NCBI GenBank assembly: GCA_037176905.1
Contig: JBBBWG010027179.1
Location: 1 to 64,000 of the forward strand
DNA from: Azolla pinnata
Taxonomy: Eukaryota > Streptophyta > Polypodiopsida > Salviniales > Salviniaceae
Reading direction: 5' to 3'
Length of the DNA: 64,000 nucleotides
Below, piece by piece: positions 1 through 12,229 of this stretch. A model generated the notes under the pieces. The model did no database searches. It was not told the DNA's origin and worked only from the letters and a program-made list of their open reading frames with translations. The position numbers were made by a program, and so were the translations under genes. How positions within the stretch are numbered: position 1 is the stretch's first letter; the number at the start of each line of letters is the position of its first letter.

Positions 1-36
<36 letters not shown>
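1..36. repeat. (GATT)n microsatellite
   Basis: The window opens inside a tetranucleotide run of TTGA/GATT units, about nine copies, which probably continues to the left of the window. No coding meaning is seen. Confidence 0.9.
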
Positions 37-350
37 CCGGTTGATTGATAAAGAACTTCAACCTGCTTGAGCATGCAACTACGACAAATTGCAACACAAG
101 CCACTGGCCCAAGATTGAAAACCCGCTATCTTTAGTGGTGGAGTTAGCCCCCAATCCGAGTCTGTACTCTGGCTCTGCTCCTCGCTTACGTGACTAGCAG
201 AGGGATAATGGGGGGGAAAGGCCAACATGCCAACTTGATAAAAGCGCAGATAAAACGATGTGATCAGCCAAAAAGATGATGAGATATGGCAACCCAGAGT
301 CAAAGAGGCGAGAGCTGATCGCAGTATGAGCTGTGGCTCCAGAAGCAAAC

Positions 351-358
351 TATAAAAA
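351..358 (+). promoter_or_regulatory. TATA box of the cysteine-rich peptide gene
   Basis: TATAAAAA lies 99 bases upstream of the ATG at 450. With a usual TATA-to-start spacing of about 30 bases the transcript would begin near 380, giving a 5' leader of about 70 bases with no other ATG in it. The role is inferred from position and consensus only. Confidence 0.5.
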
Positions 359-449
359 CAGGAGATCTGGACATAATTGTACAAAGCATCGATTTCGTTA
401 CCAAAGAGGCGGAGCTAGTAGTAGAGCCAGAGACAGACACAAGTATCAA

Positions 450-876
450 ATGGCGGGGAAGAATGCGATCCATGCAAGCATCTGCTTGATAATCGCCACA
501 GTCTTCCTTCTCCTGAGCGGAAGCCTCGTCGAGCTCGCTCCTGTTCTGGCCATCTGCGGCCCATACAGGTTACCTCAAAAGTTCTTCGCCTCCTTGCGTC
601 TTCCGATCTCTTACTGTTGTTCTGTAAGCAGATGCTCGATGACCCGAAACCCTAAACTGCAAACTCCCGTGTGTTGATATCAGGTCTGGCCTCTGCAGAG
701 GCGTCGGCAGCGGACGCGGATACGCCTGCGACGCTTACTGCAAGAAATGCCATCCCACCGACTCCGACTGCGGGAGCGCGAGCTGCGTCAACTGCACCAG
801 CTGCAAATCTGGCAAATGCACCGGCTTCTTAAGCCAGCAATGTTCGTGCTTCGGCCCCTGCAGATCGCCCTGCTAG
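450..876 (+). CDS. Small secreted cysteine-rich peptide, family not recognised
   Basis: Two-exon model: 450-568 and 684-876, with a 115 bp GT-AG intron; the CDS is 312 bp and the product 103 aa. The N-terminus is a clear signal peptide: a short basic start (MAGKN), then a hydrophobic core of about 15 residues (ICLIIATVFLLL), then a probable cleavage near VLA-ICG. The mature part, about 68 residues, holds 14 cysteines in all, many as CxxC (CKKC, CVNCTSC) or CxC, and is otherwise rich in Gly, Ser and Lys. This suggests a compact disulfide-knotted peptide exported to the apoplast. The spacing does not match plant defensin, thionin, LTP, GASA/snakin or metallothionein patterns that I know. A TATA box lies at 351 and AATAAA at 1025-1030, so the transcription unit looks complete. 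Cysteine-rich peptides of this kind often act in defence or in reproductive signalling, but no function can be assigned here. Splice borders fuse PYR to SGLC in frame. Confidence 0.72.
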
Positions 877-1024
877 ATCCCTTTCTATATCTGCCAATCG
901 TTTCTCAACCCTTGCGTGTAAACTCGACGTTAAAAGCACTGTGTTTCCATCAAGCCCCAGCTCGCTCTCTCTATCAGAATGGAAGTCCCCATTATAAGCA
1001 AGGCTCATGTCCAATGAGCTGTTA

Positions 1025-1030
1025 AATAAA
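1025..1030 (+). terminator. Candidate polyadenylation signal (AATAAA)
   Basis: An exact AATAAA lies 149 bases after the stop of the cysteine-rich peptide gene and is followed by a T/G-rich stretch near 1045-1075. This is a plausible poly(A) signal for that gene, by consensus and position only. Confidence 0.4.
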
Positions 1031-2470
1031 CATGTCTATGGTATGGTGTGTTTGCCTTCTTCCTCCTCTTCATATCATCTTTGCGGAAATATGAAATGTC
1101 GACCATGTGAATTAGGTCATAGTTCACACATATACATATATCTATATATATGTATATATGTTTATGTAAGAACATCCGTTATCATCGCCAATAGGCTTGT
1201 GAACTTATCCGCAACATTTCGTGCGATTCGAAGCTTCCAATCTGATCTGGGTAGAATTCCGCATGTGGGTAAAACCCGGAAAAACGAAACCAACCACTTT
1301 CGCCATTGACCCGGGAGGGCAAACAATGCAAACATGATCATATTAAGGATGGAAACGGAGATGACCTTGATGAAATCGAACATTGCCAATTCCATCGCAT
1401 CGAATCCTCGGTCCCCATCTCCAAAATCTGACATACAAGACCCAAATTATGAAATGGACAGGGAACAATCCATGGTTCATCGACACCACTGAGGATTGAT
1501 TTTATCAAAGTGAAAAGGAAACCAGCAATACCCCAAAACTTACAAGAAATGGCAATTTTCCGCTCATCAGTAAGACCAATACAGCTTCCCTCTATTCATG
1601 GACATTCTTACCCTGCTGTGGAGAATGTAAAACCAGGAGTTACTTGAACTTACAATACAGAAGAGAGAGTAGAGCTATAAGTAAGAGTTAGCAAATGTCA
1701 ATTGACCTTAAGAACTCCGTTCGGCGAGCCCAAGGGCACAAACAGAAAGCTAACATGAATGCCCTCTAAAACCACTGTTAATAGATTGACTTGAAATCGA
1801 ATACCCAATTTTCTTGCTACCCAAAAATATATATTAACCATTTGAGTTTTATACAACACAACCGAGTCCACAATATAGGAGCTGTAAGCCCTGCATCTCA
1901 GATGTATATCTTGCTATGTGAAATTATGAACATCAGATACATGACATCTGGTGCTGCTTAGCCACATTCCAAGAAAATATCAATGAGATGATGAGGAGAC
2001 CATCGTATAATGAGGACAAATAGCATGGCTAAAAGAACTGCTAACTATTCGTCGATGAGAATTGACATCCTTTCCATATGGTTTGCCATTCTGGAACCCT
2101 GCTTCGACTAAGTATTAACTTATGCAGAGTAACAATCTGCCACATTCTGCATATATCCATCCAGCATGTACCAAGCCTTTTGGCTTACTTCAAAACTATC
2201 ATCGCAACCTCTCTTATACCAAGCATCGCCATTAAATATCCATGTAAAGGACGGCTTAGGAATTTGGAGTGGGTGCTTTCCAGGGTATATGATTAAACGA
2301 CTTGGGTTTTCAACTTTCTGTTTTCAGTTTTGATTTGGAGTGGTACTGCTAGGTAATTGCCTATTCAGAACATACTCTTCTTTAAGAAGAAAGGCGTCTT
2401 GATATAACCTTTCAGTGCTGAAATCAAGGGTAAAATTTTTGGTCTTTAATGAAGAAAGTACTGATACCAA
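1031..2470. other. Intergenic spacer and 3' flank of the demethylase gene
   Basis: About 1.4 kb of AT-rich sequence between the cysteine-rich peptide gene (+) and the stop codon of the JmjC gene (-). Short open frames exist on both strands, but none shows a recognisable domain or supported splice structure. A small (TA)n-rich patch lies at 1130-1160. The right part presumably holds the 3' UTR of the JmjC gene. I see nothing else in it. Confidence 0.6.
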
Positions 2471-5400
2471 TTAGCACTTTTCACCTGATGTCAACTGCTT
2501 TATCTCCTTAATTGCTCTGCTGGCAGCATAAAGGATCATTTTCTTTACCTGATCATTACACCAACCAATTGCAAAAAGAGCTGGTCATCAGTCAGTGAAA
2601 ACAAAAAAATAGCATCGATGCATGTTATAACTTGGGCAGTAATGGTCACGATAGGGGCGAACTGATAAATTTTGAATATTGTCTTTTAAATGTGAATTTG
2701 TATGCTTTTGTAGATGTCACAAATCTGCAGTATTCAGCATTATTTGCTAATTTACTCTCAAGTTTGTGTGTTCTTCAATTTCATAATATGTTGCTTACCT
2801 CACATACGATACAAATATATATTATGTCTTACCTCCAACTTATCCTCCTTGGCACGATGCCTTTTTGGGAGCAAACGGAATTCTTCTGTCAAGCAGAGAC
2901 ACTCATGTAAATTCTCCGGAGAAACAAAATCCATGGCAACCTTAATACATGACTGCATCACCAAAAATAAAACAAACAAAGATTGTCGATTGAGTAGCCA
3001 AGAGAAAGAAAAGATGTGATGACCTCATTAACTGCACAACTAAAAACGAAAATAAAGAAAATTCATTTTCTTCTTTCAGTAGAAGAGATTCTACAGAAAA
3101 ACATGCAAAAGTACCTTTAAATTTCTAACTTGATGAGGACAACCTGCCGGAATGAGCACCGCCTCTCCAGTATGTTGTTCAAATGTCCAGGGTTCAACTC
3201 CTACATGTTCAAGGTGACCAATAATTGAGTTAAAACTCTTTCATATAATGCAGATGGCTGATTTTGTCTTTCGAGCATAGAAAACCTAACCAAATACACA
3301 GATATATTACCAAACTCCTCTTTCAGTCTCCTCTTGTGTTGCTCGGAAAGGTAGATCGTCTGATCATGAATTGGATGAATCACCTGCCCTTACAAAACCC
3401 ACACCAAGGACCAGGATTACTCCTAAATTCCAAGTTAGCCTGATTACACGCCTGGGTAGTGCTACTTACACGCTCTAAAAGGTGTTCTCCAGTGTGCCGG
3501 AATTCCTGCGAATGACGCCTCACATATTCTTGAAGCTTTGATACATCTTCACGTCGGAAAATATCCCATAACGCACCCCCAAAATTGTCACCTATTGATG
3601 GCAAGGGTTCTCCTGTTGCTTTTCCTGCTGCTTGTATGTTTGGGATTTTTCTTCCACTGAACTCAGCCTTCTCTGTCAACAGGTGGTGTTATTTTTGTTC
3701 TTTTAAGACAATCTTTATATCTATCTCACTTCCATTTTACTTTCCTGCTTTCGTACTTCGATTTCCATTCTTCGGCCCATTTTATGGCTGGTGGCTAGAT
3801 TTCATGTCTTAGCATCCTCAAATTTGAAGCAAGTCTATTTTCAGTTTACTTTTCTGCATTTCTTTATGATCTTTTCTACTTCATAACATTCTAATAGTTT
3901 GCAGAAGTTTTAAGCTCTAACCCTTTGTAAAAATGCATGTTGATATAGTATGCATGTATATATACCAAGAAGACTTACCTCATCAGAACCAGGTGGTGAT
4001 GTACTTTTGGCCTGATCTTTTGATTGGACTATCATATCAAATATGCTAGCCCCAATATTGTCATTGGTTTCGGAATCATCCATTTCCTTGAACAAACTCC
4101 GAAACTTAGCAAGAAACTTTTTCTGCCATTCCGGAAGCTGGACATCTGTGGCATGTGTGAGCACATTAACCTAACATAAACAAGAACAAGCAGATTACTG
4201 CATCATATTGCTAGAAAACAGGTCATATTTTAAACATAATTCCTGGTTCTTAAGGGCACACACCGCATCAGACATATCACAATGTAACTTTGTCACTGAA
4301 TCACCACGACCAAGTTCGTCCCTCAGACCATAAGCAATGTAAGATTTGGGTCCAAGGTCTGGTTTCAACACGTAGTCAGGAAGTCTTGAAGCCAAGTTCA
4401 TGACTCCTTCCTTTGGATGAGTGTATTCATGGAATGGAAGGGCACTTATAAACTCCATACTATGACGTGGCAGCCTTTCTTCAAACAGACTTGACGGTGG
4501 CCAATCTTTCAGTTTCAGCATTTCTGGCCACCCATTCGGAAACATTCTTCCTTCTTGATATCCTTTGAAGAATTGATGGATACTTATTTCTACCTGCAGG
4601 AAAATAAAGCAAGTAACTTCGCCATCTGAGATTTGGTCTGCCACAAAAAGATTCACACTCTACTGGTTCAAAAGCAAACCTGCACTGGGGTACATCATCC
4701 ATAGAAAATGTACCTGACACCAATCTAAACAGTCCACAGCTTTCAAAGAGTTAGTTTCTTCATTATCAAATTTGTTTTTGTCGGACTCTCTAAGTGCACG
4801 CCACATCACCATTGGTTCCCAACTCAAGCCAGCTGCTTTGTCTAACACATTCCGGACAATAACTGGCTCACCCTTGATCCAGTGTCTCTGGAAATGCTCT
4901 AAACCTTCCTTTTGTATGCCTTGGACTGTTGGGCAGTAAATGAAGTTGTCATTACTTCCATTCCTATCAGCCGCCTTACGCAAACAATGATTAGACGACT
5001 TTTTAGAAAGCCCTCTAGAGCATTTTTCACAAGTGTCTTGTGAAGATTTAGAGAAGGGTAATTTTATACCCATTTTTAGAGATTCATCAACATCCTTGAC
5101 AAGTTTCGCTATCCAATCAGACTTTAAGATCCTTTTCAAACCAAGTGTAGTGCATCCACATCCACCTCGGGCACGCGGTGGGCAAGGAATGCTTTGATCG
5201 TCGTTGACATTCCAAAATGGAAGACAGCTTTCATTCTGAATGCCGGCACTATCGTGCACTGTAATGTTTTGTTTGGGATGCAGCCTCCCTGAATCTTGAA
5301 ACAGCTGGTTAGTTTCTTGACTCAAAGATTGCGCAATTGGACCATAGGACCATGGCTGATCGATAGACAGAGTTTGATCACAGGCTGGCTGCCATCCAGT

Positions 5401-8400
5401 TCGCAGCTCTCGACAACATGTAAGACAAAGATCAAAACCACAATCTGAACAGCTTCTATACAGATCAACAATCGATGTACTGCAATTGTCACTGCAAAAC
5501 AAAGGTGACAAGTACCCCAGGAAAAGATGAATTGTGAAAACATTAGAGATTTCAAGTTGAATTAATGTTTGCTAAAGTTCATTTTATTAATCAATTTTAC
5601 AGCATTCAAACAGCCCACATGCAGGTTCTATTGAAAAAAACAAACGAAAAATAGTATCAGGGTACATGGTCAAGAAAAGGTGTTAGCTAGTTATGCACAT
5701 TAGTATCTTATGAAAGCCATTAGTGAGAAGACCAATCACTTCAAAGTGATACAGCTAGAACTAACCAAAGACTATGAACTCAAAACCAGAATAGAAGACT
5801 CCACCACTATTTTTCCACCTGTGTGGAGACCAATAGTTGACCAATATGACAGTGAAGCAATTAACTCAAAATCCGCACTTTATTATCCTAAACAGAGTCC
5901 TGATTTCGGCAGGTATTTGAATGATCAGCAAACATTTTTTAATCAATCAGCAAACCTTAATAAATGCACAATGTCATATGAGGATAGCTAGAATTATTGG
6001 ACAAATCCTGAAACTCGATGCAGTTTTATTCATCCACATTTACTTGTCAACTCCTTTTCAAGAATTGAATCATCAGTTTTCTTACACAATTATATAATAG
6101 TTAGAGCCTAAGCAGTTTAAAGTCTGAACAAATACATGGGGTTTTTCAGTAACTTCCATTCATTCCTACATTTCATTGGGACACGGCCCTGACCTCAAAT
6201 TGACGAACTTATAGAGATGACACTAACAGCAATAAGCATACCAGTATAAGCGCTCCTTATCTAGCTTCGCTCTTTCTGCCTTTACATTTGCCTCTCCTGA
6301 AAGTGGATAAAACTTAGATAAGACATAGAAATCATAGCATGAAATAAATTGCTTCCTGCATAGTGTTTAACAGACCCTTCCGTTTGGCTTCAAGTTTCAT
6401 TTCTTGACATTGTTCTTTATGTAGCTGACGCAAATAAGGCTGGATGAACGATAACATATACAGAATATACTTGATCCTATCAGAATCAATATTCTCGCTC
6501 TGTTGCTTTCCCTTCCAATTAAGCTTTGGATTCTCGTCCAGCTACAGAGAAACAGACCATTTCCTTTATTTGTCAGGCTTTTGAAGTACCGACATACAGT
6601 AACCATAAAAACCAGCAATACCTTATCTGGTTTCATCCGAAGGCATGGCTTGCAATTACAAGTTCCCAGACAATAAGGACATGATTTTTTCATGTCTTGC
6701 TCAGCCATTCCATGATACCTGATAATTAGATATTTAGTCGAATATGTGACTCTTATTGACAGGGTAAGGGAAGTATAGATTGAATATTTAACCATATTAC
6801 CATTTTGCAAGACAATTTCGGCAGTAAGACTTTCTCCTACACTTCTGACAGCGTATAAGCTGCTCCTTGGTTCGACATTGATGACAAGTTTTAACACCAT
6901 TCTGATCTTTATTTGTCATCATCACATTACCTGGTTGTTGTACAGCTGAATTTTCCTGCACATTCAAATTGCACAATCAAATTTCATTTTTCTGTTTAAA
7001 AGAATTATTTCTAATGTTCAAAAAACAGGTAATACTCTGACCATGTTCTTCCCATGCAGAAAGTCAACAACAGAAGACAGAACGTGTATCTGTAGCTTAA
7101 ATCTCCATTTAGTTTCAAGTAAAATTGGTTTGTAGAACATGATGTACAGCCTACATGGAATCAAGGTATTGATTGATATGCCAGTTAAGTAGTGTCATTG
7201 AAAATGCAATCATCGAGTTTCTGTTGTATCATCAATTATTTAATGATTTTCGCAATTTACTTTCAAGATGAACAAAAGCTAATGTGTGCCTTACAAACCT
7301 TCTGTACATAAGCTGTTTGTGAAGGAGGAGAAGAAATTTGCAAGAAATACATAAGCATAAATAATAATTTCCTAACAAACGCACAAGATAAAAAAATGTT
7401 TCAAAGATGATGGATTGTCGGATCACTTAGCGAATCAAGCATTTAAACAGCTGCAAGGTATCACACGTTATATTACATATGTGGCACTGAACCACAAAGC
7501 CATTTTCTCTGAATAGCTCATGTGTACCCATCCATATACTACAATTCATCCACCCACCTATTATTTCCCCCGTCACATCCACCACATTCTCTTGAATGTG
7601 CAAGGAGACATTACAAAGCTAAGGGGACTCATTGGCTATGCACGCGTTATCCAAGTAAATTGTGCACATCAACGATATTCATCGTCATTCAATCGCATTC
7701 AAGCTTACTTAGCCCACAAGTTCAACTTCTACCCGTCTTAATCCTTTGAGCTCCAAAATTACCTCATTTAGCTCTCCATATTAGACACAATTAGGGAGAG
7801 GGAATATTTTAATAATCCGGTGGAGTTGCAATGGAAATGTCGGCAGAGCTAAGAAATTGTAAGGAGGAGGAAGAAAAGGTTATTTGTTTTTATGCAGTAT
7901 TTTGATCTTGTGTGAGCAAATAAAGCAAAAAAAGTAATTATGCAGAATGTCACTATATTATTTATACCATAAGAGCCTTTTCAAATGAGCTATAGTAGAG
8001 ATCTTAATGCCAAACACATTCAAAACATGTGCACATTTATGTGCACAAAATTTGCACGGAGTTTCTAAAGCGTTATTGGCACAGGACACCATCATGATGG
8101 ACCTTGGCTCCAGCTTTCCTCTTTCCATGGCCAAGATGATAGCCGTTGTGTGATAAATTAAAGTTTATCGACTTTTGCATGCATCTTCCAATGTGGAAAC
8201 TTCATAGCTGCCTCCGAATATCTATGCTTCATGTGTGTAGCAATGGTGCTTCCATTAAAGCAAGCTTCGAAATAGTTATGGCCAACTATGATGCTTAGTT
8301 GCTGGTGGCTAGTTTTACTCGAGGTCAAACCACTTGAAAGGGCACTTCCAAGAATAGAATTAGGATTGACTTTAGACACATGTTGGAGAGTATAACATGA

Positions 8401-10808
8401 GTTGTATTGGCAGTTCCACTCAAAACATATCTTGGACAAATGTGCATTATAGTACCATGCCTTCAGTCATCTTTGTAAGCCTATAGCCTGTGTCCTAGGT
8501 AGATGTGTAGCCTTGTCCATAAGCGATAAATCGGCAAACTGATACACTACTTCACTTTTGAGGTGGCGAAACATGAATAATTTTATTGGATAGTTATCTA
8601 ACAATAATAGGACATACAGTCTTTGAATTTGGAAAGTTCCAACTTCAATTTAAGAGACATATTCAAGTTGCCCCATGAACATCAACACCCCCAGTTTGAT
8701 CCAATAGCATTCCAAACATATCTGGTACCTGCTTCATGTGGAAAAAAACGCCTATAAATTATTTTGCATACCATTTCCATAATGGAAACGTCTCAACCAA
8801 TGAAGGATCTGTGTAAACAGAATGGAAGCGATTTATTCTACAATATTTCAAATGCAGAAGCATTACTGCCATGCCATGATTGAAACCATGGACATCAGAG
8901 CTAATTTTCGGATAATCTAATCAGTGGCCAAGGAGATACGGCGTTCAATTTACTTCCAAGACCATATGGATATGAATCTAAGGTCAGTAAAAGAAATACT
9001 ATGTCAATGTATTCCTTATGTTTCTAAGTAAACAGGTTCATTCCAGTGAAAATAAGTTATGAATAAAAACTTTATGGATTGGAATAAAATGGTCATCTCA
9101 AATGCAGCATCCAACTGTAATGACAAGCCTGTTCAACACATGCCCGCACAGATTTTACAAGACCATGCAATGGTAATTCATGGCAGCAATAAATTGACCA
9201 AAAAAAAAAAAGTCAATAACTGGAGTGATTGAAGGTGATGGATCAATGGCGCAGAGGAGTACACAATAAACAAAACAATAGTCTTGCCTAAGGGAATCAT
9301 TCCTTATGCAGCCTTTGCTACAGAGGTTCAAATTGAAAAGAGACAGACAAGAACTAAACATACATGCGCACACGTATAAACATACACATATATATACACA
9401 CAGTCATAGTAATCAAAATTCCCACCTTTACCAAGGAATGAACAGCAGTTCTTGATTGGCTATTTGGACCTCTGTCTGCATCTGATTTTGCATTGCACAA
9501 GATTTGTCTTCCAGGTCGAGGCTTCGAAGAAGTCTTCCCAACATCTGGTCTTCTGTCACTATCACTTGTAACTTTGTTAGGATCACCTTCAATGTATAAG
9601 CAAGCTAGAAGCTTCTCTCTGTGTCGAACTCGAGTAGAAGCACCTTCCTCTTCAGCGCTAACTCCTGAAGGAGCACATTCCTCTTTGGAACGGGATTTCC
9701 TGGAAGTGACCGCTTCTTTGGAATGGACTCTACTTAACGAACCCTCCTCATTCACCTGCAGGCTTGCAGAAGTGATCTCCTCTTTGGGCTGAGATCTTAT
9801 AGATGCACATTGCTCTTTACGCAAGAATCCGTTTGTTTCACTTTGCTCTCTGGGTATCAATCTTCTCAAAGTGCTTTCATCTCTTTCCTCTATGGGTATC
9901 AATCTTCTCAAAGTGCATTTATCCCCTTCCTCCTTGGGTGTCAATCTTCTCAAAGTGCTTTCATCTCTTTCCTCATTGGGTATCAATCTTCTCAAAGTGC
10001 TTTCATCTCCTTCCTCTTTGGGTATCAATCTTCTCAAGGTGCTTTCATCTTGCCGGAAAAATATGCTTGAACCAGCTTCCTCTTTGGGGCGAAATCTCAT
10101 GGAGACCATTTGTTCATCCTCCGCGTCGGAAGACGACCTTCCTGTAGGTTCACTTTCCTCATCAGGATATAACCACATTGTCGGTTCATCTTCCTCGTTC
10201 AGAAGTAACATTGTATTATCATGTTCCTCTTCAGGAAATGTATTTGTAAATTCAGCATCTTCACTGTGTGACACGTTCATGGACTCACCTTCCCCTTTGG
10301 GAAATAACCTCACAAGTCCACCTTCCTCTTTGTGAGAAAAACTAGTGGATTTGACTTCCTCTTTGGGCTGTTGGCAAGAGGAGCATGTTTCACCAAGCAA
10401 ACAAGAAGATGAACATGATGCTGACAATGACGATGAAAATGACCGTGATGATGATGGTGGGGTGGATGAAACACAAGATTTTTCCATGACCTTAGGTTTG
10501 AGTAGTGTCATATTCTTCTCCGAAATTCTGAGTAATTCATGACCAGAAGGTGTCTTGCTCTTTTTCTTCAGTGAAGGGTGCGGTCTTTCTTCACCCATCA
10601 ACATCATCTCAGCAGAGCATCTCTTCTTAGCAGAGTTGGTTAGTACTGTAGTCATCCTTGTAGGCATACTAGCTTCAGATATGGCATTCTTCCTGTTGTT
10701 ATGGTTGTAGTTATTATCTATGGCATCTGAAAGGCTCCATTTCTCCTTATCCGAGACCTGTTCCTGTTCTTGTTCCACTTCCACCATCTCATTATCAATA
10801 TTTCCCAT
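2471..10808 (-). CDS. JMJ25-like: JmjC-domain histone H3K9 demethylase, JMJ25/IBM1 type
   Basis: Thirteen coding exons on the minus strand: 10808-9426, 6955-6801, 6718-6622, 6541-6376, 6296-6242, 5491-4714, 4593-4264, 4170-3979, 3670-3470, 3383-3311, 3200-3115, 2940-2833, 2548-2471; 3702 bp, 1233 aa. Exon 1 (461 aa) is acidic, Ser/Glu-rich and of low complexity. Next comes a RING-like zinc finger from residue 485 (CHQC, CQKC, CRNC, then CPYC, CNCKPC), the plant KDM3/JHDM2 signature. A second Cys-rich block follows ([17 protein letters not shown]), and then the JmjC domain, about 880-1190. The Fe(II) triad is present: H982 and D984 in LHCDMSD, and H1166 in IPAGCPHQV. Known members remove H3K9me1/2 with 2-oxoglutarate, Fe(II) and O2 in the nucleus, protecting gene bodies from silencing. 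The triad argues for an active enzyme, unlike JMJ24, which has lost it. I see no WRC motif in the N-terminus; an unseen upstream exon cannot be excluded. Intron 1 is 2.5 kb. Confidence 0.93.
6956..9425 (-). other. Intron 1 of the JmjC gene (2.5 kb)
   Basis: This long intron separates the acidic first exon from the zinc-finger exons; its borders are AAAG|GTGGGA and TGCAG|GAAAA. It contains only short open frames. The longest on the minus strand (8158-8439, 93 codons) resembles nothing I recognise. No transposon ends were found by eye. An intron of this size in a JMJ25-type gene is of interest because Arabidopsis IBM1 is regulated through a long heterochromatic intron, although that one lies further 3'. 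Confidence 0.55.
9852..10060 (-). repeat. 42 bp tandem repeat translated in JmjC exon 1
   Basis: Five copies start at 9852, 9894, 9936, 9978 and 10020 (plus-strand coordinates of GGGTATCAATC or GGGTGTCAATC), exactly 42 bp apart. Read on the minus strand each unit encodes 14 residues of the form [14 protein letters not shown], at about residues 252-320. The unit length keeps the frame, so copy-number change would lengthen the disordered acidic N-terminus without breaking the protein. Confidence 0.92.
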
Positions 10809-11242
10809 TGTGGAGGCAACCCATTAGTCATTGATCGAGAAACATTTGGGTTGCGCGCATGGTTAAGGTTTTACCTGACCACATCATCGGATCAAGTGTT
10901 AAGGAAACAATGAAATTCTTATAAGAGTCAGAATTCGAGATTTGGTTTGATATCAGGATCCAGCGAGAACATCGGATCGGAATTGTTTTAGCTGCAGAAT
11001 CATGGACGAAGCGAAAACTGGATCTACAGAAAAAAACACGCTCCAGAGAAAGATACAGAAACAGAAAAAACAAAAACGAAAAAAAAAAAGCTCCGTTTTT
11101 TTTTGTGTAAGCTAAGCTCTGAGGATGGTGATCTGAGTCATTTCTCCAGCTAAATTTTCAGGGATTTCTTTCCGGGGCCCATGCTTTCAAAAGGGAGTTC
11201 GGGGATTTCACTTCCGGCAACAATGGAGACTGGGGGGGAGAT

Positions 11243-11420
11243 TAGGGTTTCCCCTGACTGATTCCATGAACCAAATTAGGGTGTAGTCGAGTGGATACAT
11301 TACCAGATTGACGTGTCCGCGCGGAGATGAAGCGGCCCCAGGAGGCGGAGAATTAGGGTTTGGCGAGCTGCGCTTGAGAGAAAGGAAAAGGGGAGCAGAG
11401 AAACACAGGAACTAGGGTTT
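11243..11420 (-). promoter_or_regulatory. Three telobox motifs upstream of the JmjC gene
   Basis: TAGGGTTT (AAACCCTA on the gene's strand) occurs exactly at 11243-11250, 11354-11361 and 11413-11420, with a weaker TTAGGGTG near 11276. They lie 435-612 bases upstream of the JmjC ATG, in the likely 5' UTR or core promoter. Teloboxes are known binding sites for plant TRB proteins, which can recruit Polycomb or COMPASS-like complexes, and are common near the start of housekeeping genes. A role here is inferred. Confidence 0.55.
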
Positions 11421-11567
11421 CTAATCTGTAACTCGTAGATTCAAAATTGAGTCAAAACACATGTCTGTGAAGAGACAAAAAACTGTTCCGGATAAACAAA
11501 ACAAGCAAAAAAAACAATTAACTAAAATATAAATAAAATAAAGAGAGAACAAATTCCACATTGTACA

Positions 11568-12165
11568 TGTGTGCATGTGCATGTATGTGTGCGTGCGCAT
11601 GTGCATGTGCATGTGCATGTGCATGTGCATGTGCTTGAGTGTGTGTGCATCTGCATCTGCATCTGCATGTATGTGTGCGTGTGCCCTGTGCATCTGCATC
11701 TGCATGTATGTGTGCATGTGTGCATGTGCATGTATGTGTGCAAGTGCATCTACATCTGCAGTTGCATCTGCATGTATGTGTGCGCGTGCATGTGCATGTG
11801 GGTGTGGTGTGCATCCGCATGTGCATGTGCATGTATTTGTGCATGTGCATCTGCATGTATGTGTGCCTGTGCTTGTGCATCTGCATGTATGTGTGCGTGT
11901 GCATCTGCATCTACATCTGCATGTATGTGTGCGCGTGCATGTGCATGTGGGTGTGGTGAGCATCCGCATGTGCATGTGCATGTNNNNNNNNNNNNNNNNN
12001 NNNNNNNNNNNNNNNNNNNNNNNNNNNNNNNNNNNNNNNNNNNNNNNNNNNNNNNNNNNNNNNNNNNNNNNNNNNNNNNNNNNTGTGCATGTGCATGTAT
12101 GTGTGCTTGTCCATGTGCCTGTGCATGTGCATGTGCATGTGCATGCGCATGTGTGTGTGCATGTG
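11568..12165. repeat. TGTGCA/TGCATC hexamer block, alternating purine/pyrimidine
   Basis: About 600 bp made of TGTGCA, TGCATC and TGTATG words, interrupted by a 100-N gap. Almost every step alternates pyrimidine and purine, the pattern that favours Z-DNA under negative supercoiling. Long shadow open frames on both strands (poly Cys-Met, His-Val, His-Thr) are by-products of the repeat and are not genes. The block lies just upstream of the JmjC promoter region. Confidence 0.9.
11984..12083. other. Assembly gap (100 N)
   Basis: Exactly 100 N inside the hexamer repeat. The uniform length suggests a placeholder of unknown true size; the surrounding low-complexity repeat explains the failed assembly. 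Confidence 0.98.
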
Positions 12166-12229
12166 AATGTTTCTGGGGGTATAGATGGTGCGGCTTGGTA
12201 CGTGCATCTTCAGAAAAACAAACAAAAAC

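Noticed and set aside
8158-8439. 93-codon minus-strand frame in JmjC intron 1 as a nested gene
   Set aside because: No recognisable family, no promoter or terminator signs; treated as intron sequence.
10345-10542. Plus-strand frames within the JmjC exon 1
   Set aside because: Antisense of the 461-codon exon, which has splice and family support on the minus strand.
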